Of a stretch of DNA of 64,000 bases, positions 45,051 through 54,255 are shown in pieces. A model generated the notes under the pieces. It did no database searches and had not been told where the DNA came from. It was given only the letters and a program-made list of their open reading frames with translations. Position 1 is the stretch's first letter. The number at the start of each line of letters is the position of its first letter. Source of the DNA: Halopiger aswanensis (GTDB lineage Archaea; Halobacteriota; Halobacteria; Halobacteriales; Natrialbaceae); contig NZ_RAPO01000001.1 in assembly GCF_003610195.1 (NCBI RefSeq), positions 124,001 through 188,000 on the forward strand. Reading direction: 5' to 3'. Made by a program: the position numbers and the translations under genes.

Positions 45051-45215
45051 ATGGACGTACCCGCTCGCAGGCAGGAACCCGAGACCGAAGAACCCGAGGA
45101 GCCGGCGGCGGTCGTGACCAGTCACGAGACCCGCCCCGGCAAAGTCGTCTTTACCGAACGCGACAACTCCGACGGCTGGATCGCGACCGATCTAACCGTC
45201 GATCTCGAGCCCTGA
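45051..45215 (+). CDS. 54-aa haloarchaeal small protein (DUF7331-like)
   Basis: The ORF is preceded by a TATA-like tract 25-33 nt upstream and the iron-box-like palindrome. After an acidic Glu/Pro N-terminus, the conserved C-terminal part reads VVFTERDNSDGWIATDLTVDLEP, with key residues F-T-E, D-G-W-I and T-D, resembling a small haloarchaeal family I know as DUF7331. Function unknown; the promoter suggests iron or manganese control. Confidence 0.65.
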   Translation: MDVPARRQEPETEEPEEPAAVVTSHETRPGKVVFTERDNSDGWIATDLTVDLEP

Positions 45216-45374
45216 ACGGCCCGTTTGGATTCGATCGCAACGGTTACAACGGGTTCTCGATCGGACCGCGATCAGGATAGCGGCCGAACCAGCCGCCGCC
45301 CACCGTATCGGCACACAACCGCGTTTCTCCGCTTCTCGCACTCGTCACTGCTTCCGTCGACTGCGTGTCCTGGT

Positions 45375-45393
45375 AAAAACGAGGCAGTCTGCC
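45375..45393 (-). terminator. Terminator downstream of dps
   Basis: On the minus strand a GGCAG-A-CTGCC hairpin (45383-45393) is followed by TCG and five T (45375-45379), about 45-60 nt past the dps stop. Confidence 0.5.
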
Positions 45394-45435
45394 GCCGCTA
45401 GACGCTGCCCGCCGTGATTCCGCCCGAAGCCGGCC

Positions 45436-45981
45436 TTACTTCGTCGCCTCCTCGAGGACCAGCGTGTCGTCCTCGAGGTAGTGCTCGAAGTGGTGGCCGT
45501 CCTCCTCGAGGTCGACGAGGATCTCGCGCAGCATTTCGGCGGTCGCGTGGTCGCCGAGGTTCTCGGCGAGTTCGATGCTGTCGCGCATCGACTCGATGAT
45601 GTCGCCGTACATCTCGAGGTCGTTCTCGAACATCGTGCGGACGTCGTAGACGTCCTCACCCTCGAACTCGACGGTGGCGCGGTCCTCGAGGTTCGTCGGG
45701 CCGGAAACGGGGACGCCGCCCAGCGCCTGGGCGCGCTCGGCGATCTCGTCGGCGCCCTCCTCGACGTGTTCGTAGGCCTCCTCGAGGAACTCGTGCAGCG
45801 GCAGGAACTCGGCGCCTTCGACGACCCAGTGGTGCTTCTTGAGCTGGTGGTACAGCACGTACGCGTTCGACAACTCCGTGTTCAGCGCGTCGACGATCTG
45901 CTCGGCTTTCTCCTGCTCGAGGCGGAGTTTGTTCTCCTCGACGGTATCGGCGGACTGACGGACGGTCTTCTGGGTGCTCAT
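45436..45981 (-). CDS. dpsA: Dps/ferritin-like DNA-protection protein
   Basis: 181 aa from ATG at 45981. Ferroxidase-site signatures are YHQLKKHHWVVEG and LHEFLEEAYEHVEEGADEIAERAQALGG, the four-helix Dps pattern. The dodecamer stores iron and removes peroxide. A TATA-like CTTTAAG sits ~30 nt upstream on the minus strand. The close haloarchaeal homologue DpsA is known to respond to iron and peroxide. Confidence 0.93.
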   Translation of the reverse strand: MSTQKTVRQSADTVEENKLRLEQEKAEQIVDALNTELSNAYVLYHQLKKHHWVVEGAEFLPLHEFLEEAYEHVEEGADEIAERAQALGGVPVSGPTNLEDRATVEFEGEDVYDVRTMFENDLEMYGDIIESMRDSIELAENLGDHATAEMLREILVDLEEDGHHFEHYLEDDTLVLEEATK

Positions 45982-46208
45982 CGTATGCAATACATGGCCC
46001 GCGAGCCACTTAAAGTTTATCCAGTCAAAAACAATTATTCTGCCTTCGCAAAGATCTATTACGATATACGGCGATTATGTTTTCGGTGTGCCTAATCCTC
46101 GCCGGTCTACTGACTGGTATCGCGGTCCGATCGCTGTATCGCTGATCGACGAGTAGCGGGGATGACGCGTCCCCAGCCGAAAAAAACGTACGGCGAACAT
46201 GCAAGCCA

Positions 46209-47426
46209 ATGTCCTACGTCGCTCACGGCCGTTCGTCTTCTATGGCTCCCGATATCAGGCGATCCGTCTCGTTCGGCAAGACGGTCGCCGCCGGCTTTCA
46301 ACAGAAAAACGTCACGTTCATGGCCGCGAGTATCGCCTATCAGGCGTTTATCTCGCTGCTGCCGCTGCTGGTGCTCGTCTTCTTCCTCGTTACGATCGTC
46401 GGCGGCGACCAGTTCGCCACCGAAGTCACCGCCGCGACGGAGGGCTTTCTCCCCGACAGCGGCCAACTGATCATCGAGAACGCGATCGAGGATTCGCCCG
46501 CGTCGGCAGGCTCGTCGATTATCGGCCTCGTCGTGCTGTTATGGGGGGCGCTGAAGATCTTCCGCGGGCTGGATACGGCCTTCTCCGAAATCTACGAGAC
46601 GACGGCCGAGAGCTCGCTTATCGATCAGCTCCGCGACGGACTGATCGTCTTCGGCGCGCTCGGCGGCGCGTTGCTCGCGGCGGTCGCGGCGAGCATCGTC
46701 CTCGCGTTCTTCCCGACGATTCCGTTCATCAGCGTGCTCCAGCCGCTCCTACTCGTCGGCGTCCTCACCGTCGCCTTCCTCCCGATGTACTACTACTTCC
46801 CCGACGCCGACGTCACCGCTCGCGAGGTGCTGCCGGGCGCCGCCGTCGCCGCCGTCGGCTGGACGGCCCTCCAGTCGCTGTTCCAGGTCTACGTCTCCTT
46901 CGCGGGGAGTTCGGAGAGCGCGGGCCCGCTCGGCGCTATCCTCCTCTTGCTCACGTGGCTCTACTTCGGCGGGCTCATCCTGCTGCTCGGCGGCGTCGTC
47001 AACGCGGTCAGCGCAGGTCGACTCGAGCCCGAAGCAGATGCGGACGAAGACACAGACGAGACGGACGCAGTCGACGAGTTCGAAACGATCCCCGAATCGA
47101 AACGGCCGCCGATGATCGACGATGTCCAGCGAGAACGCGAGCATCTGACCGGGCAACTCGAGACCGTCGTCCGCGAGCGCGACCAACTGCAACACGACCT
47201 CGCGGCCCAGCGCAGCCGGCGCTACCGGCTCGAGGACCGGGTCGACGAACTCGAGTCGCGTGTCGATACTCTCGAGGCGACGAACCGCGACCTCGAGAGC
47301 GAAAACGAGCGACTCCGCCGGGAACTCGAGGAGGAACGACGACAGGAACCCGAGTGGAAACGGCGGCTCCGCGGCGGGCTGGCCCGGGTTCGGACGCTTC
47401 GAATCGGTGTTATCGAGCGCGAGTGA
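46209..47426 (+). CDS. YihY/BrkB family membrane protein with C-terminal coiled coil
   Basis: 405 aa from the first ATG; MAPDIRRSVSFGKTV at 46242 is an equally good start. Six membrane helices (residues ~35-275) carry the family motifs FMAASIAYQAFISLLPLL and LTWLYFGGLILLLGG. The last ~100 residues form a long charged coiled coil (from REREHLTGQLETV through the RRELEEERR region), which is not part of the core family and probably gives oligomerisation or a partner contact. Function unresolved. Confidence 0.88.
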   Translation: MSYVAHGRSSSMAPDIRRSVSFGKTVAAGFQQKNVTFMAASIAYQAFISLLPLLVLVFFLVTIVGGDQFATEVTAATEGFLPDSGQLIIENAIEDSPASAGSSIIGLVVLLWGALKIFRGLDTAFSEIYETTAESSLIDQLRDGLIVFGALGGALLAAVAASIVLAFFPTIPFISVLQPLLLVGVLTVAFLPMYYYFPDADVTAREVLPGAAVAAVGWTALQSLFQVYVSFAGSSESAGPLGAILLLLTWLYFGGLILLLGGVVNAVSAGRLEPEADADEDTDETDAVDEFETIPESKRPPMIDDVQREREHLTGQLETVVRERDQLQHDLAAQRSRRYRLEDRVDELESRVDTLEATNRDLESENERLRRELEEERRQEPEWKRRLRGGLARVRTLRIGVIERE

Positions 47427-47506
47427 GGCTGTCGTGCTCGCGCTCGCGGTCGTGATCGCCGTACACTGGACCGTGTCTTTTCGCCATCGGCCGATTACTG
47501 CTTCCA

Positions 47507-47546
47507 GTTACTAACATACCTGTCTTAGCTGCCACGAGTTATTAAC
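47507..47546 (+). promoter_or_regulatory. Two GTTANTAAC palindromes upstream of znuA
   Basis: GTTACTAAC at 47507-47515 and GTTATTAAC at 47538-47546 have centres 31 bp apart, about three helical turns, so they face the same side of the DNA. They lie upstream of the TATA-like CTTTTATG (47569-47576) that is 22-29 nt before the znuA ATG. This suggests paired binding by a zinc- or metal-responsive regulator, not identified. Confidence 0.45.
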
Positions 47547-47597
47547 AACGGCGCGTAGGATAACAACCCTTTTATGCTCGAGCCCGTACTCCCTCGT

Positions 47598-48773
47598 ATG
47601 AACTTGTCACGTCGTTCGGTGCTGCGGGCCGGTGCCGGGTCGCTCGCGCTCTCGTCGCTCGCCGGCCTCGCCGGCTGTCTGAGCGAACCCGATGCCGGAT
47701 CCGGTCCCGAGGGGGGCTACGCGGCATTTTTCGCCCTCGCGGACTGGAGCGAGCACGTTGCCGGCGATCAGCTCTCGATCGAAAACCCGGTCGAGACGGG
47801 CCAGATCGGCCACGGCTGGGAGCCCCAGGGCGATCTCACCGCCGATATCGCGGACTCGGAAGTCTTCGTCTATCTCGACTCGCCCGAGTTCACCTGGGCG
47901 CAGGACGTGGCCTCGCAACTCGAGACCGATTACGATCACGTCACGCTGATCGACGGGATGGCCGGACTCGAGGACCAGTTGCTGGCGTTCGACGGATCAC
48001 ACGATCACGACCACGGGAGTGAAGACGAACACGACGACGAGCACGACCACGATACCAACGAGAGTACCGAAAACCACGACGAACACGACCACGACGGTCA
48101 TTCGGACGAGGACGAACACAACCACGATCACGACAGCGAGAGTACCGACGATCACGAGGACGGACACGACCACAGCGACGACCACGACCATACCCACGAT
48201 GACGGCGGCGCGGAGTTCTACGACCCCCACGTCTGGGTCGACCCCGTACTCGCGCAGGACATCGTCGGGACGATCGCGGACGGACTCGCCGAAGCCGATC
48301 CCGACAACGAAGACACCTACAGAGAGAACGCGGACGCGTACGCACAGCAGCTCGCGGACGTCGACGACCAACTCGAGTCGCTCGTCGCCGAGGCCGACCG
48401 CGACGTCGGCGTCCTCGCCGGGCACGACTCGTTCCGCTACCTCGAGGAGCGCTACGGCTTCGAGTTGCACACGCCGGTCGACGTCTCGCCCAACGCGGAG
48501 ATCACCACGGGACAGCTCGCGGACACGATCGCCCTCATCGACGAGCACGAGATCGAGACGATCCTGTACGACCCGTTCGAGGCGACCGGCAGCGACGATC
48601 TGCCCCAGGAGGTCACGCACCTCCTCGAGAACAGCCACGCCGAGTCGGCCGAGCCGATCAGCCCGCTGGCGGGGACCACCGCCGAGTGGAACGACCGCGA
48701 CTGGGGCTGGCTCGAGCAGATGACGGAACTGAACCTGCCGGCGCTCCGAGCAGCGCTAGGAGTGACGGAATGA
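47598..48773 (+). CDS. znuA: Zinc ABC transporter substrate-binding lipoprotein
   Basis: 391 aa from ATG at 47598. The N-terminus is a Tat-type lipoprotein signal (SRRSVLRAGAGSLALSS then GLAGC, lipobox Cys ~29), typical for haloarchaea. A long His/Asp/Glu-rich insert (~residues 133-206) precedes the YDPHVWVDP ligand motif. A second His ligand lies in LAGHDSFRYL. This matches zinc-specific ZnuA, where the His-rich loop acts as a metal sponge. It leads the znuA-znuC-znuB operon. Confidence 0.92.
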   Translation: MNLSRRSVLRAGAGSLALSSLAGLAGCLSEPDAGSGPEGGYAAFFALADWSEHVAGDQLSIENPVETGQIGHGWEPQGDLTADIADSEVFVYLDSPEFTWAQDVASQLETDYDHVTLIDGMAGLEDQLLAFDGSHDHDHGSEDEHDDEHDHDTNESTENHDEHDHDGHSDEDEHNHDHDSESTDDHEDGHDHSDDHDHTHDDGGAEFYDPHVWVDPVLAQDIVGTIADGLAEADPDNEDTYRENADAYAQQLADVDDQLESLVAEADRDVGVLAGHDSFRYLEERYGFELHTPVDVSPNAEITTGQLADTIALIDEHEIETILYDPFEATGSDDLPQEVTHLLENSHAESAEPISPLAGTTAEWNDRDWGWLEQMTELNLPALRAALGVTE

Positions 48774-48895
48774 ACCGGCAACTGCAACGCGGCTGTACCC
48801 GTGAGTGGAGCCGGCGTCACTCGAGCGGTGACGCCGCGGCGGAAGTGGAAGACCGAAGTACCAGCGTCCCTGAGAGGTGGGTGAGACAACAGTGA
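48770..48895 (+). CDS. Possible 41-aa bridging ORF between znuA and znuC
   Basis: The ATG overlaps the znuA stop (ATGA at 48770-48773), and its TGA overlaps the znuC GTG (GTGA at 48892-48895). Both junctions therefore suit translational coupling. The product is basic, with no recognised motif, and contains the 9-bp hairpin. Third-position GC is lower than in neighbours, so it may only be a ribosome bridge. Confidence 0.25.
   Translation: MNRQLQRGCTREWSRRHSSGDAAAEVEDRSTSVPERWVRQQ
48812..48836 (+). other. Strong hairpin between znuA and znuC
   Basis: A perfect 9-bp inverted repeat, CGGCGTCAC (48812-48820) and GTGACGCCG (48828-48836) with a 7-nt loop, lies in the 118-nt znuA-znuC interval. Hairpins at this position in ABC operons often stabilise the upstream binding-protein mRNA. 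Confidence 0.55.
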
Positions 48896-49656
48896 CTGCG
48901 AACGCGGACCCGGCCCCGGCCCCGGTCGTGGACTTGGAGCACGTCTCGTTCGCCTACGGCGAGCAACCCGCCGTCGACGACGTGAGCCTGACCGTCGAGG
49001 CGGGTGACTTCCTCGGCTTGATCGGCCCCAACGGCTCCGGCAAGACGACCCTGCTGCGGATCATGCTCGGGCTGCTTAGTCCCGACAGCGGCTCGGTCGA
49101 ACTGTTCGGCCAGCCGGTCGAGGAGTTCGAGCAGGGCGAACGCATCGGCTACGTCTCCCAGCAGGCCACGAGCGGCGGCGGTACCATGCCCGTCACCGTT
49201 CGGGAGTGCGTTCGGATGGGCCGGTTCGCCCACGTCGGCCACTCCCGGCTGACCGACGAGGATCGGGCTATCGCCGATGAGGCGCTCGAGACGGTCGGCA
49301 TTACCGACCTCGCGGACCAACAACTCAACCAGCTCTCGGGCGGCCAGCGCCAGCGCGCCTACATCGCGCGAGCCTTAGCCTCCGAGGCCGATCTGCTCGC
49401 GTTAGACGAGCCGACGGTCGGGGTCGACGCCGAGTCGCGGGACGCGTTCTACCAGTTGCTCGAGTCGCTCAATAACGAGGGGATCACGATCATCCTGATC
49501 GAGCACGACATCGGGGTCGTCACGGACCGGGCGGATCGCATCGCCTGTATCAACACGGAACTGTACCACCACGGGGACACGGAGTCGTTCGTCGAGAGCG
49601 ACGCCTTGAGCGAGGCTTACGGGGCGACGGGAACGGTCGTCCATCACCACCACTGA
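48892..49656 (+). CDS. znuC: Zinc ABC transporter ATP-binding protein
   Basis: 254 aa from GTG at 48892 (GTG at 48877 is an alternative). It is a complete ABC ATPase: Walker [14 protein letters not shown]-loop YVSQQAT, signature [13 protein letters not shown], Walker [10 protein letters not shown] and H-loop IEHD. The C-terminus ends in a four-His stretch that may bind metal. It energises uptake through ZnuB, whose ATG is 3 bp downstream. Confidence 0.93.
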   Translation: MTANADPAPAPVVDLEHVSFAYGEQPAVDDVSLTVEAGDFLGLIGPNGSGKTTLLRIMLGLLSPDSGSVELFGQPVEEFEQGERIGYVSQQATSGGGTMPVTVRECVRMGRFAHVGHSRLTDEDRAIADEALETVGITDLADQQLNQLSGGQRQRAYIARALASEADLLALDEPTVGVDAESRDAFYQLLESLNNEGITIILIEHDIGVVTDRADRIACINTELYHHGDTESFVESDALSEAYGATGTVVHHHH

Positions 49657-49658
49657 CG

Positions 49659-50753
49659 ATGAGCAGGGACGAACGCACGACGGGAACGATGGACGGAGAG
49701 CCACACGCGCAGTCAAACAGCAGCTCCATCCGATCGCTCGAGCCGCGCCGCGGAATCGAACTCGCGGGACTCGGCCTCGTCGCGGCCCTCGCGGCCGCGA
49801 TGGTCGGGTTCGTGGCGCTCGACTGGCTTCGACACGTCCTCTCGCCGGCCGCGCTCCTGTTCGAGCAGTTCCTCATCGCCGGGATGTGGCTCGACTACTA
49901 CCTGGGGACGAACGTCTTCCAGCACGCGTTCATGTGGCGCCAGATCGCGACGGGCGTCTGCATCGGCATCGTCGCGCCGCTGGTCGGCACCTACCTCGTC
50001 CACCGGCAGATGGCGCTGATCGGAGAGACGCTCGCCCACACCGCCTTCGCGGGCGTCGCGGTCGGCCTCATCTTCATCGGGCTAACCGGCTGGAACGGCT
50101 CGCTGCTGTGGATCGCGCTCGTCGTCGGCGTCCTCGGCGCGCTCGCAGTCCAGTGGCTCACCGAGCACACGACGGCGTTCGGCGACGTGCCGATCGCGAT
50201 CATGCTGACCGGCAGTTTCGCCGTCGGCACGCTGTTGATCAGCTGGGGCCGTTCGTCCATGTCGATCGCGATCGACATCGAGGGGTACCTCTTCGGAAAC
50301 CTCTCGGTCGTCACGGCTGACGGCGCGCGCATGATGGCGATTCTCAGCGTCGCCGTCGTCGCCGTCGTCGCCGCGACCTACAAGCAACTGCTCTTCATCA
50401 CGTTCGACGAGCAGGCGGCCCGCGTCGCCCGCCTCAACGTCCGCTGGTACAACACCCTGCTGATCGTGATGACCGCGGTCGTCGTCGTCGGCGCGATGCA
50501 AGTGCTGGGCGTGATCCTCGTCGCCGGAATGCTCGTGATTCCCGTCGCGACGGCCTCCCAGCTCGCCCGCAGCTTCCGCGAGACGCTGTACTGTTCGATC
50601 CTGTTCGGTCAGTGCGCGGTACTCGGCGGCTTCGCGCTCGCACTCGGGCTGGACCTGCCCTCGGGCGGCTCGATCATCGTGGTCGCCATCCTGTTTTACT
50701 TGAGTGCGATCTTCCTCTCGGATCGATCGGCGACCGCGATTTCGATGCACTGA
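49659..50753 (+). CDS. znuB: Zinc ABC transporter permease
   Basis: 364 aa with eight or nine membrane helices of the ABC-3 family. Motifs are VGTYLVHRQMALIGETLAHTAFAGVA split across ~110-135, FDEQAARVARLNV and VLGVILVAGMLVIPVATA. A hydrophilic N-terminus of ~30 residues lies in the cytoplasm. It is the third gene of the importer. Confidence 0.93.
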   Translation: MSRDERTTGTMDGEPHAQSNSSSIRSLEPRRGIELAGLGLVAALAAAMVGFVALDWLRHVLSPAALLFEQFLIAGMWLDYYLGTNVFQHAFMWRQIATGVCIGIVAPLVGTYLVHRQMALIGETLAHTAFAGVAVGLIFIGLTGWNGSLLWIALVVGVLGALAVQWLTEHTTAFGDVPIAIMLTGSFAVGTLLISWGRSSMSIAIDIEGYLFGNLSVVTADGARMMAILSVAVVAVVAATYKQLLFITFDEQAARVARLNVRWYNTLLIVMTAVVVVGAMQVLGVILVAGMLVIPVATASQLARSFRETLYCSILFGQCAVLGGFALALGLDLPSGGSIIVVAILFYLSAIFLSDRSATAISMH

Positions 50754-50981
50754 CTCCTCGAGCAGCCGGTTTCGAGCACTGTTAGCGCCGACGGTAATCG
50801 AGTGGGCCGCACCGACACGAACGAAGTCGGCGCTGACTCGATCCGCCGAGTTGGGTGCTATTCAACCACATCCGAAGTCTGTCGAAAACAGGCATCTCAG
50901 TGTATTTATCAGGAAGATTCTGTGCCTGCGCGGCGGGAATGAGAACGGGGTTTAACTCCGTCCGGAGTGAACCCTCGACCG

Positions 50982-53087
50982 ATGGGACGGTTATCCGAAC
51001 TCTTCAGACCCGAGACCGTGGGCGTGGTTGGTGCCACCGACCGCGAGGGTGCAGTCGGTCGGGCGATCCTCGAGAACTTGCAGTCGGATTTCGAGGGCGA
51101 GATCGTCCCGGTCAATCCCAAACGCGACGAGGTACTCGGGCTCGAGTGTTACGAAGACGTAGCGAGCGCGCCACCGATCGATCTGGGGGTCGTCGTCGTC
51201 CCGCCGCCGGTGGTGCTCGAAACGGTTCGGGAACTCGGCGAGGCGGGGACGAAAAACGTCGTGGTCATCACGGCCGGGTTCTCCGAGACCGGCGGCGAAG
51301 GAGCCAAACGCGAGCGCGAACTCCGCGAGATCGCCGCCGAGTACGACCTGAACGTCGTCGGGCCGAACAGCCTGGGCGTCATGTCGACGCCGATCGGCAT
51401 GAACGCCACCTTCGGCCCGGAGAACGCCCGCGAGGGGTCGATCTCCTTTATGAGCCAGTCGGGCGCGTTCATCACCGCCGTTCTCGACTGGGCCAACGAG
51501 GAGGGGATCGGCTTCAAGGACGTCGTCTCCGTGGGCAACAAGTCCGTCCTCGACGAGACCGACTTCGTCGAGGAGTGGGGCGACGACCCCGAGACGGACG
51601 TCATCATCGGCTACCTCGAGGACATCGACGACGGACAGGGCTTCGTCCGGACGGCCCGGGAGGTAACCGACGACACGCCGATCGTCCTCGTGAAGTCGGG
51701 CCGCACCGACGCCGGCGCGCAGGCCGCCTCTTCCCATACCGGCGCCATTGCGGGGAGCGAACGCGCCTACGAGGCCGGCCTCGAGCAGGCGGGCGTGATC
51801 CGCGCCGAGTCGGTCCAGGAACTGTTCGACTACGCGCGGGCGCTCTCGGGCCTGCCGGAGCCCGATTCGGACGGCGTCGCCGTCATCACCAACGCCGGCG
51901 GTCCGGGCGTGCTGACGACCGACGCGGTCGGCGACTCCTCCCTCGAGATGGCCGACTTCACCGACGAGACGATCGATAAACTCGCCGAGGCGATGCCCGA
52001 CGAGGCCAACGTCTACAACCCGATCGACGCCATCGGGGACGCCGACGTCGAGCGGTTCGGCGAGGCCTTAGAGATCGCGCTGGCGGATCCGAACGTCGGC
52101 AGTGCGGTCGTCGTGGCCGCGCCGACGGCGGTGCTCGAGTACGACGGCCTCGCCGAGACGGTCATCGAGAAGCGCGACGAGTACGAGAAACCCGTCGTCA
52201 CCAGCCTGATGGGCGGCGCCCGGGCCCGCGCGGCCGAGGAGGTGCTGCGGGAGTTCGGCATCCCGAACTACTTCGACCCCTCGCGTGCGGTCGCGGGACT
52301 CGACGGCCTGGCGCGGTACCGCGACGTCCGCGAGCGGACGGTCGACGAACCGGCACAGTTCGACGTCGACCGCGAGCGCGCCCGCGAAATTCTCGAGCGA
52401 GCGGCCGACCGCGACGACAACCGGCTGGGCGTCGAGTCGATGGACCTGCTCGAGGCCTACGGCATCCCGACGCCGGCGGGCGACATCGTCGACGATCCGG
52501 ATCGGGCCCGCGAGGTCGCCGAGTCGATCGACGGCGACGTCGTGATGAAGATCGTCAGCCCCGACATCACCCACAAGTCCGACATCGGCGGGGTGAAAGT
52601 CGGCGTCGGCGACGAGGACGTCTACGACGCCTACGAGGATCTGGTCTCCCGGGCGCGCAACTACCAGCCCGACGCGACGATCATCGGCGTCCAGATCCAG
52701 GAGATGCTCGACGTCGACGAATCGACCGAGACCATCGTGGGCATGAACCGCGACCCGCAGTTCGGCCCGCTGCTGCTGTTCGGGCTCGGCGGCATCTTCG
52801 TCGAAATTCTCGAGGACACCTCGGTTCGCGTCGCGCCGATCGGCGAGGACGAAGCGCGCGACATGATCGACGAGATCCAGGCGGCGCCGCTGCTGCGCGG
52901 CGCTCGCGGCCGCGAACCGGCCGACGTCGACGCGATCGTCGAGACGGTCCAACGGCTCTCGCAGCTGGTGACCGACTTCCCGTCGATCCTCGAACTCGAC
53001 GTGAACCCGCTCGTGGCGGGCCCCGACGGCGTACAGGCGATCGACCTGCGACTCACCGTGGACACGGAGGAACTCAACGATGACTGA
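50982..53087 (+). CDS. acd: ADP-forming acetyl-CoA synthetase (fused alpha-beta)
   Basis: 701 aa from ATG at 50982. TATA-like TTTAAC at 50951-50956 is 26-31 nt upstream, so the mRNA is leaderless. The alpha part has a CoA-binding Rossmann fold (VGVVGATDREGAVGR) and the phosphorylatable His in SSHTGAIAGSE. The beta part (~460-701) is an ATP-grasp domain with DITHKSDIGGVKVG and LDVNPLVAG. It converts acetyl-CoA, ADP and phosphate to acetate and ATP. It overlaps the Pta-like gene by 8 bp. Confidence 0.93.
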   Translation: MGRLSELFRPETVGVVGATDREGAVGRAILENLQSDFEGEIVPVNPKRDEVLGLECYEDVASAPPIDLGVVVVPPPVVLETVRELGEAGTKNVVVITAGFSETGGEGAKRERELREIAAEYDLNVVGPNSLGVMSTPIGMNATFGPENAREGSISFMSQSGAFITAVLDWANEEGIGFKDVVSVGNKSVLDETDFVEEWGDDPETDVIIGYLEDIDDGQGFVRTAREVTDDTPIVLVKSGRTDAGAQAASSHTGAIAGSERAYEAGLEQAGVIRAESVQELFDYARALSGLPEPDSDGVAVITNAGGPGVLTTDAVGDSSLEMADFTDETIDKLAEAMPDEANVYNPIDAIGDADVERFGEALEIALADPNVGSAVVVAAPTAVLEYDGLAETVIEKRDEYEKPVVTSLMGGARARAAEEVLREFGIPNYFDPSRAVAGLDGLARYRDVRERTVDEPAQFDVDRERAREILERAADRDDNRLGVESMDLLEAYGIPTPAGDIVDDPDRAREVAESIDGDVVMKIVSPDITHKSDIGGVKVGVGDEDVYDAYEDLVSRARNYQPDATIIGVQIQEMLDVDESTETIVGMNRDPQFGPLLLFGLGGIFVEILEDTSVRVAPIGEDEARDMIDEIQAAPLLRGARGREPADVDAIVETVQRLSQLVTDFPSILELDVNPLVAGPDGVQAIDLRLTVDTEELNDD

Positions 53088-54255
53088 TACCGACACCCCG
53101 GACACTGACACCGATACTGATACCGACAACGGCACGACCGGCACGGACACCGAGACCACCGACGGCGCCGCGGCGACTGACGGCGCGACGGACACGATCC
53201 TCGTCAGTTCGCTCGAGGAGAGCGTCGGCAAGACGGCGATCACGCTGGCGCTGGCCCGGCTCGCGCGGGCCGAGGGCGACAGCGTCGGCTACATGAAGCC
53301 CAAGGGGACGCGCCTCGAGAGCAACGTCGGCAAGACCTTGGACGAGGACCCGATGCTCGCGCGCGAACTGCTCGACCTCGAGGCTGAGATGCACGACCTC
53401 GAGCCGGTCGTCTACTCGCCGACCTTCATCGAGCAGGCGATCCGCGGCCGCGAGGATCCCGAGGAACTCCGCGAGCGCGTCGGCGAGGCGTTCGATTCGC
53501 TCGCGGCGGATACCGACCGCATGTTCGTCGAGGGCGGCGGCGAGTACGAGGTCGGCGGCATCGTCGACCTCACGGACGTCGACGTCGCGGACCTGCTCGA
53601 CGCGCGCGTGGTGCTCGTCGCTCCCTACAAACAGCCCGGCGACGTCGACGACGTCCTCGCGGCCGCCGACGCGTTCGGCGACCGCTTCGCCGGCGTCGTC
53701 TTCAACGACGTCCCCGACGCCGCCTACGACCAACTCGAGACCGACGTCGTTCCCTTCCTCGAGGGCCGGGACGTGCCGGTCTTCGGCGTGCTGCCGAGCG
53801 ACCGGACGCTCGCGGGCGTGACGGTCGAGGACCTCGCGAGCGAACTCGGCGCGTCGATGCTCGTCGAGGACGGCGACGACGCCTTCGTCGAGCGGTTCTC
53901 CGTCGGCGCGATGGGCGCCGACAGCGCCCTGCGTCGCTTCCGCCGGACGAAAAACGCCGCCGTCATCACCGGCGGGGACCGCGCCGAAATTCACACGGCC
54001 GCGCTCGAGGCGCCCGGCGTCCGCTGTCTGATCCTCACCGGCGGCCACCGACCGTCGGGCGCCGTCCTCGGCCAGGCCGCCGAGAAGGGCGTCCCGGTTC
54101 TGTCGGTCCAGACGGACACGCTCACGACCGTCGAGCGCGCGGAGGACGTCGTCCGCAGCGGTCGCACGCAGAACGAGGAGACCGTCGAGCGCATGCAGGA
54201 ACTGCTCACCGACCACGCGGCCGTCGACTCGATCCTGGAGCTCGAGTCGAACTGA
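53080..54255 (+). CDS. Phosphotransacetylase-like protein (AAA_26 plus DRTGG domain)
   Basis: 391 aa. After an Asp-Thr repeat leader (~residues 1-38), a P-loop NTPase domain begins (SSLEESVGKTAITLALARLA), followed by a DRTGG domain (~260-380). This is the N-terminal architecture of long Pta enzymes without the catalytic transacetylase domain. It probably senses nucleotide or acetyl-CoA status for the adjacent Acd rather than transferring acetyl groups; this is an inference from domain content and the 8-bp overlap. Confidence 0.85.
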   Translation: MTDTDTPDTDTDTDTDNGTTGTDTETTDGAAATDGATDTILVSSLEESVGKTAITLALARLARAEGDSVGYMKPKGTRLESNVGKTLDEDPMLARELLDLEAEMHDLEPVVYSPTFIEQAIRGREDPEELRERVGEAFDSLAADTDRMFVEGGGEYEVGGIVDLTDVDVADLLDARVVLVAPYKQPGDVDDVLAAADAFGDRFAGVVFNDVPDAAYDQLETDVVPFLEGRDVPVFGVLPSDRTLAGVTVEDLASELGASMLVEDGDDAFVERFSVGAMGADSALRRFRRTKNAAVITGGDRAEIHTAALEAPGVRCLILTGGHRPSGAVLGQAAEKGVPVLSVQTDTLTTVERAEDVVRSGRTQNEETVERMQELLTDHAAVDSILELESN

